Shown: one piece after another, positions 9,901 through 19,200 of the stretch | Layout: each line of letters starts with the position of its first letter | How positions within the stretch are numbered: position 1 is the stretch's first letter | Program-made: the position numbers and the translations under genes | Notes under the pieces: model-generated | The model's database searches: none | What the model was told of the DNA's origin: nothing | The model's input: only the letters and a program-made list of their open reading frames with translations | Origin: a virus | Reading direction: 5' to 3' (one strand) | Length of the DNA stretch: 64,000 nt | IMG/VR virus record: IMGVR_UViG_3300029922_000001 | Coordinates: 124,001 to 188,000 of that record

Positions 9901-10896
9901 TCTAGTACAATACAGATTCAAATATTAGATAGTACATTTAATACATTTTTAAGTAGTGTTGGAACAGCAAATAGCAGCAATATTCAGGTAAATATCAATC
10001 AAGGATCGGTAGAATGGGTAGCACCTGTTGTTTTTGGTCCTGGTGGAACAGGTAGTTCTGGTGGAACATCTGGCGGTGGTACTGGTGGTACTGGTGGTAC
10101 TGGTGGTACTGGTGGTACTGGTGGTGGAGGAAGTGGTGGAGGAAGTGGTGGTGGTCCATCTGGACAATCTATTGGACCTGTTAGAATAATGTCCGTCCCA
10201 CCATTTTTTGTCAATTCTTATCCTGGTGGCACAGGCAATGATATACCTGGCTTAAATATTATTACCCCACCTGTGGCAGACCCTGTTTACTTCCCTACAA
10301 ATACAACAGGATCTCTTATTGAAAACAGTTTACTTGCGTATCAGACAAATAATGGAGTTTGTACTGTTAATGTTGATTCTGGTAATATCGTTATGGCTAA
10401 TATTATGGCACCCACTAGCATACAAGTGCTTCAAGATGGTAGTTGGTATATTGCTAACAGTGCGCCATATAGTGTACAGCTATTTAATCAATTTTTATCA
10501 CAGACATCACAAATATCTAGTTCTGTTGCGCCATTTATTTTAGGTCATGGTGGTTCTGTTTATCAGGTTGATGATACAGCTAATACGATATTAATGGCGT
10601 TACCAGCCCCGTCTGGTGGACAAGGACAATTAAATATCATTAAGGGAACTAATGGCTTTACTTTGTATTTCCCACAAGGTGATTGTGTTAAAGCGTTACC
10701 AGACGTTAATAACACTGGCTATTTTGTATTAATTAACGATTTAGGCGTTAATGCGGTATCACAATCACAACTTATTTATATATCCATTAATGGTGACTAT
10801 CTATGGACTTGGGGAGCAGGACAGGGAAGTAATACGTTGGTAAAACCAACAAATATGTCCATACTAACTAATGGAAATATTATAATATCGGAATAA
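7000..10896 (+). CDS. Giant tail fibre/baseplate protein with HxH motif, Gly-rich hinge and NHL-like propeller
   Basis: 1,298 residues. The N-terminal part contains HIHIGG (His180, His182) followed by TLNPDRLPQISH near residue 222. The same arrangement occurs in the 3,178-residue protein at 26418, so both carry one module. HxH motifs bind metal in trimeric phage fibre and spike proteins; whether these do is inference. The middle is beta-rich. Residues about 870-930 (VVADTVNDRIIQIDSDG) and the C-terminal 200 residues look like NHL-type propeller blades. Between them lies a Gly/Thr/Ser linker at about 1010-1050 with five perfect TGG repeats. The ATG at 7000 has AGGAAT 5 nt upstream. The stop is two bases before the next start, so the two genes are co-expressed. 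Confidence 0.8.
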   Translation: MSGYTSIYNLFYLQAGDTVGSLASNDQNRFTAIETQLLNLYQIMNNGIINNADGTISWQLQPVPGDTAGQYVNITAGNGNINFMACTTTSTYQLTLTQPPGITSGQMIEYIIYATTDATTSYTEDTVFLASLQTEADTNLFVCLGTVQVTYSNPVQYVITTNGRVEIDLFSTISAAVKNHIHIGGQNPSPIDLGKHVRGFLSAANLSDLDISKVTQGTLNPDRLPQISHNSLADIGLVPHPQLESLIASILNQTQGAMSRLSDIGLLNLIVLILSLKRQLFSGADTDIMYDIDNRLYNSIYYLPHKWSYQLEANNLPGTQNYATIDRVNRQIVGTGSQFFGSNTYVWNSIAQYEVSEALLNNISTPPINNITFGTEESTQQYFTIDTPLNFTAINELNSTTWVDAIDTQALGNGTNMKLFFRRLYYRMFNSTETTDWTNLSTLVHGFALQYLNSVGTSEAFPDDVYMFFILSSSNLTLSGANANGAVQLQVSTPFKIYDHTVDTFPLPLEEYQFDGGLQMNGKIVVTDISTILTASQVGGVLGFGYFYQNFSGISEPTESTEVNEVQLDTAVSIRLYPVSSSYVASNSDFSTFSDTVLSGIEADLPSIGTDNGHGLIIPPGSPSPISFFGFNTVYCAESAVMIFRLGNNFPSTEWQQVFIQLTTSSLGASTPFAVSGDPRLLIKTRIANSAGNLNSESQFVTINTTPGQTVFPIPAPDTGSVIDVAFYLFRDPVDASLAPRIDSVALTYSGPGMANFNTWATQQDWGTTNVPFLNKLSYVLTQTPNIYSGVGVGSISNTQYGLQLSDTENLGAYLFFDSASNSFKQGIINAGTQTETQIFTPSALYLSPRQQWQSLNSGFLGAMDVFYPVDGSIVVADTVNDRIIQIDSDGSLIKSLQGNIRLSQTARDLAVLSAIYNPILGCIYVLFSQNVIIKNSTLISIVINNEYYQCGTATLPVVLFSPIQSVSSTIQIQILDSTFNTFLSSVGTANSSNIQVNINQGSVEWVAPVVFGPGGTGSSGGTSGGGTGGTGGTGGTGGTGGGGSGGGSGGGPSGQSIGPVRIMSVPPFFVNSYPGGTGNDIPGLNIITPPVADPVYFPTNTTGSLIENSLLAYQTNNGVCTVNVDSGNIVMANIMAPTSIQVLQDGSWYIANSAPYSVQLFNQFLSQTSQISSSVAPFILGHGGSVYQVDDTANTILMALPAPSGGQGQLNIIKGTNGFTLYFPQGDCVKALPDVNNTGYFVLINDLGVNAVSQSQLIYISINGDYLWTWGAGQGSNTLVKPTNMSILTNGNIIISE
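10081..10125 (+). repeat. In-frame 9-bp tandem repeat (five copies of ACTGGTGGT)
   Basis: Five perfect copies of ACTGGTGGT encode Thr-Gly-Gly repeats inside a longer Gly-rich linker (10040-10160). Because the unit is 9 bp and in frame, copy-number slippage would change linker length without a frameshift. Confidence 0.95.
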
Positions 10897-10898
10897 TC

Positions 10899-11840
10899 AT
10901 GGTAATAAAAATTTTAAAAGATGAACAAGAAATAGTATTCAATAATATCAAGGCTAATATAGTTGGTTGGTCTGATTTAATGATAGATACACCTGACTTT
11001 TATTTAGTTAAGTGTAATTTTGGTGTTTTATCTCTTTCTGATATTGATGGAACACACGTTATTGTTGCATCTGCTTCTGAATCAAATGACATTAATTCTT
11101 TTATTTTGAAATTTAATGATAATGATATTGAAGAATCTAGTAAAAAGTTGATTAAGTTAAAAAATGGATTGTACTTATCAGTTGAAGATGGTTATTTTGA
11201 ATTCAATAAGTTTAATTCAGAAGTTACTGTACATTTTATCAATACGGAATTAAAAATCCAAATTTATGAAGCAATGTCAATGCAATCTTTCACTGCATCG
11301 ACATATACAGAATTTAATGTGCCATCAATCAGTGCAATTCCTTCGATATCATTAGGTGCTTTTGATTATCGCCCTTTGAGCGATCCACAGTGTTGTTTAC
11401 TACAAAGACCTGTACGTTTTGGTATACCTGTAGTTTCCACAGTTCCTGTACCAACAGCATTAGCGACAGATGATAATTTCAATATACCTCAATCTATTGA
11501 AATTCAATTTAGAATTATACTAAATGATTACATTCCACCATCTTTAGACACTGAAATATTATTTCAGATTTTTCTACCAGGTGGAGAAGACATGTTGCAA
11601 CCACCTGTCAATATTCCTGTTACAAGAGTAACAGCCCCATCGCAGGTTAATTTAGGTTCAGATATTGTTTTAACAAACACAGATACGTCATTGATTACTC
11701 ATACAATTTATGTTTGTAATTATATATTCAATCAGGAAAACTCCAATCAATTTATAGATGGCTATATGTATTTTAATGTTTTTATACCTATGGTAATCAA
11801 TACTTCAATTTCTGGATATTGTCAAACAAATACCACATAA
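10899..11840 (+). CDS. Unknown structural-region protein
   Basis: 313-residue protein, not recognised. The first 120 residues are Ile/Asp/Asn-rich. The remainder is Pro/Thr/Ser-rich beta sequence with phrases such as PSISAIPSISLGAFDY. The GGAAT at 10889-10893 overlaps the end of the preceding gene and can serve as a weak ribosome site. It starts two bases after the preceding stop and is probably co-transcribed and assembled with it. A virion role is inferred from position only. Downstream the late operon is interrupted by the reverse-strand TnpB gene. Confidence 0.65.
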   Translation: MVIKILKDEQEIVFNNIKANIVGWSDLMIDTPDFYLVKCNFGVLSLSDIDGTHVIVASASESNDINSFILKFNDNDIEESSKKLIKLKNGLYLSVEDGYFEFNKFNSEVTVHFINTELKIQIYEAMSMQSFTASTYTEFNVPSISAIPSISLGAFDYRPLSDPQCCLLQRPVRFGIPVVSTVPVPTALATDDNFNIPQSIEIQFRIILNDYIPPSLDTEILFQIFLPGGEDMLQPPVNIPVTRVTAPSQVNLGSDIVLTNTDTSLITHTIYVCNYIFNQENSNQFIDGYMYFNVFIPMVINTSISGYCQTNTT

Positions 11841-11908
11841 TTAAGTGTTTGAAGTTAGTCTATAAATAGACTTTATGATATTAGCTCTATTTCAACTATA
11901 CTGACTCA

Positions 11909-11980
11909 TTAACATGTGGCATTAGCCACATGACCCACTTCCAGGGTTCTACTACGTCCTACTTTGGTAGGTCGTAGATA
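11909..11980 (-). ncRNA. Predicted reRNA (omega-RNA) scaffold at the tnpB 3' end
   Basis: TnpB proteins use a guide RNA made from the 3' end of their own gene and the element's right end. Here the last 70 bases hold three hairpins. At 11952-11977, CTACG and CCTAC pair with GTAGG and CGTAG with one mismatch. At 33-36/44-47 of 11900, ACCC pairs with GGGT. At 11913-11932, CATGTGGC pairs perfectly with GCCACATG. The guide would be read from the flank below 11912. The RNA is inferred from family knowledge plus these hairpins; its ends are not known. Confidence 0.45.
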
Positions 11981-13156
11981 CTTTATTGAATTCACTTTTA
12001 TTTTTGAATACTGACCATATCTACTCTTTGAGCAAATATTAGCTGATCCATTAGCATCTCTATGAATTTTATATTTACAATTAGAACAACAATAATTTCT
12101 ATTTATAACATTGTTAACATGTCCACAATTGGAACAGGTTTTACTAGAATAACTCTCGTTAATAATTTTAGTAGTCATACCGAACATTTTACCTTTTTCT
12201 TTAACATATTTAGAGAATTGTCCATGTGTCCATTGACTTATTTTTTGATTAACTTTCTTTCCTAAATTAACATTATCAGAAATATTTCTAACATCTCCAA
12301 TAGCTATGTTAGCCACTTTGTTTTCTTGGCAGAAGTTGATTACTTGTCTACTAGCTTTATGAAGTATATCTCTTTGTTGTCTTTTAAGTTTAGAAGAAGC
12401 TTTATTTTTAAGATCAGTTAATTTTTTATATCTTTTACTACCTGATTTACATCTGCTCAAGAGTTCTTCTAATGATTTATGTCTTTTATTTCTTAATTGT
12501 TTTACTGACCTTAGTTGTCTTCCTGATATTCCTATAGTTTTCCCGTCTTCGACGGTACAATAGGCAATATGAATTTCTCCCATGTCTATTCCTATCGTTT
12601 TAATCTGTCTCAATACATCTGATGGAATAATACCAGTATCCACAACTATATGAAGATAAAAGACGTTAGAATCTAAAACTAATTCAGCTATGTTAATATT
12701 TTTATTAATGAATTTACAAGGTAAATCTAATATTAAAGGTTCTGTAATTTTACCATTAGATAAATGTATTTTATTATTTTTAATTTTAATACCTAATTTT
12801 TTCCAGGTAATTGAAAATAGTTTTTTAGATTTATAAGGATATTCTGTTTTAATTTTATTATTTTCTTTTAATTCTTTTTCCCTATTTGATCTTGCAGACT
12901 CGATATTACTTTCTATTTTTTCCGCTATTGCCTGAATTGATTGACTATGGATATCATATTTTCCTTTAAATTCAAATTGTAATTCTCCTTTAGATAACCA
13001 TTTATCTTTTCTAGATTCAACATGAGCAGAGATCATATCAGAATAACATTGCCCAGCAATTTTTAATAAATGAGAACATTGTTTGATTTGTTTATTGTTT
13101 AGTGATAACTTAATAATATCAACCTTGCATGTTGTTTCTGAAAATTTTCGACCCAT
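11909..13156 (-). CDS. tnpB: TnpB RNA-guided endonuclease, alternative-glutamate lineage
   Basis: 415-residue IS605 OrfB/TnpB family protein. Visible motifs: RuvC-I GIDMGEIH (Asp191), the RuvC-II strand IAIGDVRNIS, where the usual Glu is Asp288, a zinc finger CSNC...CSNC (Cys341, 344, 357, 360), and RuvC-III HRDANGSANI (Asp367). A glutamate at INESYSSKTC (Glu334), 46 residues after position 288, sits where Fanzor-related TnpBs carry their alternative catalytic Glu. TnpB cuts DNA matching an RNA guide next to a short adjacent motif and helps keep the element in the genome. It lies opposite to the flanking structural genes, between the 313- and 2,843-residue genes. The ATG at 13156 is the first ATG in an open frame that extends further upstream. 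It is full length and appears intact. Confidence 0.92.
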   Translation of the reverse strand: MGRKFSETTCKVDIIKLSLNNKQIKQCSHLLKIAGQCYSDMISAHVESRKDKWLSKGELQFEFKGKYDIHSQSIQAIAEKIESNIESARSNREKELKENNKIKTEYPYKSKKLFSITWKKLGIKIKNNKIHLSNGKITEPLILDLPCKFINKNINIAELVLDSNVFYLHIVVDTGIIPSDVLRQIKTIGIDMGEIHIAYCTVEDGKTIGISGRQLRSVKQLRNKRHKSLEELLSRCKSGSKRYKKLTDLKNKASSKLKRQQRDILHKASRQVINFCQENKVANIAIGDVRNISDNVNLGKKVNQKISQWTHGQFSKYVKEKGKMFGMTTKIINESYSSKTCSNCGHVNNVINRNYCCSNCKYKIHRDANGSANICSKSRYGQYSKIKVNSIKYLRPTKVGRSRTLEVGHVANATC

Positions 13157-13159
13157 AAT

Positions 13160-13178
13160 GGCACTTACTGTAAGTGCC
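13160..13178 (-). other. Perfect hairpin just upstream of tnpB
   Basis: GGCACTTAC and GTAAGTGCC are exact inverse complements around one base. The hairpin starts 4 nt before the tnpB start codon and lies inside the element's presumed left end. IS200/IS605 left ends typically carry such subterminal hairpins. It would also sit in the 5' leader of any tnpB mRNA and could limit translation. Confidence 0.75.
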
Positions 13179-13230
13179 TTATTAATTCCTGCAAGATTTT
13201 AAATAAAAATGAAAAAACACTAAAACTCTT

Positions 13231-13238
13231 GTATAAAA
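13231..13238 (+). promoter_or_regulatory. -10-like box of a leaderless late gene
   Basis: GTATAAAA; TATAAA ends 8 nt before the ATG at 13246. No Shine-Dalgarno sequence is present. It lies about 28 bp beyond the presumed end of the TnpB element, so the insertion left this promoter intact. Confidence 0.5.
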
Positions 13239-13245
13239 ATCAATA

Positions 13246-16200
13246 ATGGGTTATGCAATCAAGGTTCTATTTGCTGATAATATCGGCAATCAATATTTAA
13301 AGCACGATTATTTAATTGATGGTGGTTCTAACTATGTCAAAGGTGATACCACTTTCTTTGGCGAAATTCCAGTAGTTGCCCCTGCTTATACGAAAAACAG
13401 CAATTTATTGCTATTTCAATTTTTAGTTGTTGATGTTGACACCCGCAGCTATGTTCCATTTATTGGTGTAGGTTCTTTATCTATTTCTAATGATCCCAAT
13501 TTTGCAACCGCCCAAACATTAGTTATTCAACCAGCTTCAAGCGGACCTTTTTCAGCTTGGTATCCTACAAATCCAAATGACCCAAATGCACATTATAACA
13601 GTAACAATCTATATGTTGTTAATGTAGGTGGTGGTGGAGGTTCTGGAGATGCACTATTTGATTCTATAGCATATACAGGAACTAGTTATAGTGGTGATTT
13701 TGCTGGATATAATGAAACAACTTTGCCACCAGGCTACTTTGGTGTAGATAATTGGCAATTGTCAGCAAATGGTGGTGTTTCAACAGTCTATTTTAAGGTA
13801 ACCCTCACTTTAGATCCTACTGTTTACGCATCTGGTATTACTACTTATAATACAGCCAACTGGGTTACAGTTAATTATCCTGATAGTGTAGGTGGATTTA
13901 GCCAAATTTTATGGCAGTCTGAAAGAACTCCAACTCCTGGTGTTCCAGAAATATATTCACTATCTAAGAATTTATTAATTCCACCCTATTTAGTCAATAA
14001 CAGTGATCCTAGAACTTATACTTTGTATACTGGTGCCACTACTGCTTGGAGATTTAGAGCTTCATTAGATAATCAAACTGGCGTATACCAAAATGGTATT
14101 TCAAAATACATTGGTGATATGTATTCGTTTAATGCAGTTTATGCTTTACAAAGTTCAGGAATAAATCAGCAACCCAACAATTGGTCCAGCAAATTGGGAA
14201 CAATAGATAGATATCGTGGCGTTTCTGATCCATACGATAATACTCTTGTTAATTATGATGAAAATGTTGCTATTTCCAGTCTTGGTACGGTCTTGGCAGG
14301 TAGAGTGTCTTATAGAACCGTAGCTCCTTTGTTAAGCGCCACTCAAGTAGCTTTTAATAACTCTGTACAGGTTACAGGGTTTTCTGGTGGAGAACCTTCT
14401 TATGGTAGTACTATTAGTAGTCCACCTACACCAACTACACAATCTACAGAATATAGATTTAATAGCTCCGTGCCATTCCCTGTAACATCTACAAATAAAG
14501 ATGCTGTAGTTCAGGCTGCATTTAAGTTTACAAATCTCCCAATTTCTTTACCCATTGAAACTTGGTGTATTTTGTCTTTGGCTGATCCACAAACAACTAG
14601 CATTTACTTTAAGACAACTTTGAGTCTTAATTCTGATGGTAGTTTAAATGTTACTATTGAAAGAGTTTCAATCACAACAGTTACAGATAGTATTAATTTT
14701 AGAATTAATGAAAATCTAACCAGTAAGTTAGCAACTGGATTCTTATTAGAAATGTATGTGCAACAATTAGGTAATGGTGAAGTGATTATTAAATCATACG
14801 CCACAGAAATGACGGTAGAAACACCTATTGGATCAGTTCAATATTGCAGAGAAAGTGTTTATTTAGGTGCTTTTGTTTGTACTGGTTGGGGAACTAATTT
14901 GTATACCGGAAATCTATACGCAGAGACTGGATTTTATCTTAATGGTTCTAGTGGTTCCTTACTAGACTGTGCTGTAGCAACTGGTAGTTTCGTTTTAGAT
15001 GCAGATTTAGGTGATTGTAGAAAGTATAATTACGTACCACACTCCTTCCCAAGCACTATTACAGACGGCAATTCTTGGGGTACCCAGTTAAATGGATGGA
15101 ATTGGTTTACATATGATGATTTAGGTAATCCATCAACAACAGCTAATCAATATGAAATTTTAGGTACTGGTATTGTGTTGAATTCGTGTGAATTGGTGGC
15201 TACAAATAGCACGTTCTCTAAAAAGTTTGAAGTTAATGTGCAAGCAACTTTTGTTGACGGCATCAATCCTCCAGCGCAAAATTTCTACATTGGTGTCAGT
15301 AATCAAACACCTAATGTTTATGCTGTAAATGGTGGTTTAAATGCCCAAGAAGAAATAAAGTTTATTGAACGATTGAATTTAGCACCTGGTGGATTGGGTC
15401 TTACTGGTATACCAGACACATTAGCTGTTGTGTTTGATCAGGTTCAACAAATTATCTATATTCAACAGATGTTACCAACAGGTTATGTTGATACACAAAC
15501 TATTGCACCATTTAATCCTAAAAATGACGGTGAAACATGGTCTGTTGAATTTGATTTCTTAGATAATCAAGAAGCTGCCCCACAACTTCAAATCATTTTA
15601 AGAAGAAAACAAATACCACTATATGGTGGTTCTTCAGAAGTTGTTGAACAAGAGGGATTTAAATTTATTGGAAATTATATGACCCCAGCACCTGGTGGAT
15701 TGGGTTATTATGTTGCGGTTGGATCAACAACAAATGTCACTTTAAATTGCGTAAAAGTTCAAGGTTTACCACAAGTTGAACCTTATGGTACAGATTCATC
15801 TGCTTTATCCTGTCAATTCATTCAAGGTTCATACACTGAACAAGAATTCAAATCTATTGTAGGACAAGGTTGTTATTCTTCACTTAATGATGAAGATGAT
15901 TATTTATTTGCTAATCCGGTGGATCAAGATAATCCTTCTAACTGGTTAAGAATGACTCTAACAGATATAGTAGCCACTGATCCAACAGTTACAACAGCTA
16001 ATATTGGTGAAAAATTCTTTATTGGATCTGCTGGACCCACCAATTCTGGTACGTTAAAGGTGGTTGGACCATTGGGTACGTTGGTTATATTTACTATACC
16101 AGTAAATACTAATTATTATGTTCAAGTTCCAACTGGTTCGCATCAAGGTGTTTATAAACTATTTAACCAGAGTGGTACTGTTAGTATCTGTTCGGTTGAA

Positions 16201-19200
16201 GATTATCAATTGTCTAATTTACCAACATATGCAGTAGATCATAACATTGCTAATTTCACCATACCCGGATCTGGTGACCCACACCCAACATATACGGATG
16301 GAAGTGATACTTTTAATATTGGAGACGTTGTATTAGTCACCAATCAATCTGATAGTACTCAAAATGGAGTTTATACTTTGTCTTTGAAGTCATCCCATAC
16401 ATTTTATGTTAACAAACTAAGCGCCGTCAATGCAAAAGAGGCAATTCAAGTTACAAATGTTACTCAATTTGCACAAGATACCAATAGTAATGTTTGGGTT
16501 AATATTGCTTCATTTGCGGGTTATACAAATGGTGATACTGTTGTTATTACATCAATGGTATCAGGTGGATGGGCTGCTGACACAAGTGGACATACAGGTG
16601 GAATAACATATGCAGATGATGCTTTAACTCCTGGTATTTATGTTTACAATTCAACAGGATACGTTATTGACGCAGTTACGTATTATCTTCAAAAATTAGA
16701 TACTATGTTTGTTGAGTCAGCAACCTCAGCAGATAATGCTAATATCTTTGAATCAAATAACGTTCTATATTTACAAAATGCAACAAATAGTAGTGATAAC
16801 CCTAATTTAGATGGTTCAGCATTGACAATTGGAAGTACTTGTTTATTGTATGGTGGTACCGTCAACACTACAAGGCGCGGCGTTTATGTACTAATTGAAA
16901 CTAATGATTTTGAGACTCTAAATGCCTTAGTTCTCCAACCAGTTACTGTTTTTGAAGAATTAATACGTAATGACAATTTATCTACTGATTTATTGGTGGC
17001 TGACACTAGTGATAACGAATACTTCCAATTAAGTCTTAAAGATTCAAAAACAGCTAGTGTAAATTTTTATGGATACTATTCTCCTTATGTGGCTAGTACA
17101 GGTACGATTTCGCAAAGGGCACCCAGAACATTCAATTCTCTAAGTACAGTAACCACATGGATTAGTATTGCTGATCTTGCAACAACTACAGATATTGATA
17201 TTACCGCAAATATATCAACTGTTGATAACATGCCAGTGTATGACAAAATGATTATCTTGGTCAAAGATCAAACTAATTCCGCTGAAAATGATCTTTATCA
17301 AGTTACAGGATCGGAAAATGCATATACACTTAATAGATTAAATTATTTTGGTAGCAACAACTATACTGGACGCACTATTACAGTTAATCATCGTATGTTT
17401 AAGGCTGACATTAATGCCGGTGGATATATCAATAATATGAGTATGTGGTATTATAAACCATTAACCAATACTTTCAAGAGAAACGGTATAGTAATTTGTC
17501 AAAGAGTAGCATTAATACAAAATGCAATCAGTAGTGTACTTAATGTTGATTTACGTCTACTTGAAGTTAAGGCAAGATTTAATAATCCAATTCAAAGAGC
17601 GGGTGTTATTAAGGCAAGATTCTATTCCGATAACAATAACAATATTAATGCACCATTATCAGCTTGGTCTACTGCTGGAACATTAGAAATAGGTAGATTT
17701 AATTCCAATTTTAATCAAACTCAATATACCAGATCCAATACCGCTAACTTTAGACTTGGTTCATTAGTTGCTAATAATAATTTAATACAATTTAATTTTG
17801 ATAATCTAATTTACAATACAATTTCGAACTCTAATGACTATATTTGGGTTGCAATAGACGTACCGGAAGGTGCTGATTTACTATCCGCTTATGCAAATAT
17901 TGAAGGCATTTTAGGTCCAGCTTATCCAGATCCTGTTAATAGCTCAAACTTTAATAGCACACCATCACATTCTTGGTGCAACACTCAAAGCTTGTGGCAC
18001 AATCTTTATAGACATTATTCTGTTATGTCTTCAAACAGTGTTAATGGCGCAGATATTCAAACAAGAATTTTAGCCGAATCACAAGCTAGATATCGCTCAT
18101 TTGCATCTAATATTTCTAATGATGCTTTGGTTGATTTGAATGCTCCAGCAATAGTAGGTGACGCACCATTACTTCAAGAATGTAATGGTGAAGTCGAAAT
18201 AGCTATTAATGTTTCCGCAACTCAATTATTGATTACTGCGCAAAAGGCTACAGGTTCCCCAATATTAGCCTTTAGAGTAATCAAACAGATAGATGATGGT
18301 ATTAATATCACTGGACCTTGGATGCCTTGGGTAGACTATTTAACCACGGAATCAAATGTTGCCCAATATAGTGTTTTCCACAATGGGACATGGAATAAAA
18401 CCAAATTAGGTATAGAAGACACTTCTATCTTAAATCAAAATTTTGGATTCGATAATGCCAGAAGTGTTAAGGTTCAAATAATAGACTATGTTGGTAATGT
18501 AACCACAAGCAATAAAATCATCATTCACACTGGACATTATGCGTTATTAGATACTAATCCACCTGTGATTACTGGTGTTCAATTTATTGATCAAAACAGC
18601 GTATCCGTTCCATATTACAGCGGTAATTATAATCCTCATATGGTTTTGAATGCCTATGATGTAGTTAGTGATATTAAAGACTTCAGAATAAGACCTTACA
18701 ATAACGAAAACCCACCTTGGTCTAATTGGCAACCTATTGTTCAACTAGTAGCTTTAACAGAGGACTATTTAGCTCAAGATGGTATTTCAAGAGTGGAAAT
18801 ACAACTTAGAGATTATGGAAATAATATAACCCAAAAGACAACTAATGTTGATATGATTACCGACGCTGCACAACAGTCAAATGTTGTCAGTGGTACTAAC
18901 TTCATTAAATTGTTATTTAATAAACTAACCAGATACACTTATTTAAATAATGATTACGTGTATATTGCTGGTATTCAAAGTCAAACATATACTATTGCTA
19001 GTTTATTGTCTGCATCAACTAATAGTTTGGAATATACTGCATATGATATTAATAGCCAACCTGTACTATTCAGAACTACTGACTATTTTAATACAGTAAC
19101 ATTCAATAGTGTAGCTTGGACTAGATCCAGTAGTAGTACACTAGATCCATCTAGTACTACATTCTATATTGATAATACAACTGGTAATATTTTACTATCT

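Larger units (their letters stand above)
11909..13203 (-). mobile_element. IS200/IS605-like element, TnpB only (no TnpA)
   Basis: A reverse-strand insertion within an otherwise forward run of structural genes. The tnpB gene is flanked upstream by a perfect hairpin and by TTTAAA-N4-TGCAGGAAT (13203 to 13185 on the reverse strand), shared with the second TnpB locus at 53087-53105. The 3' end is a set of hairpins. No tyrosine (Y1) transposase is present, so mobility would need a TnpA in trans. The exact ends are estimates. Confidence 0.6.

Noticed and set aside
9949-10214. Reverse-strand ORFs rich in Ser/Thr or Pro opposite the Gly-rich linker
   Set aside because: They are mirror images of the TGG repeat in the 1,298-residue gene; they have no ribosome site or -10 box, and their composition is dictated by the repeat.
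11857-11872. Palindrome AGTCTAT-AA-ATAGACT containing TATAAATA, downstream of the 313-residue gene
   Set aside because: It looks like a T4 late box, but the next forward gene is 1.4 kb away and the palindrome itself explains the motif; it could be a terminator remnant at the TnpB insertion, but without a T-run.
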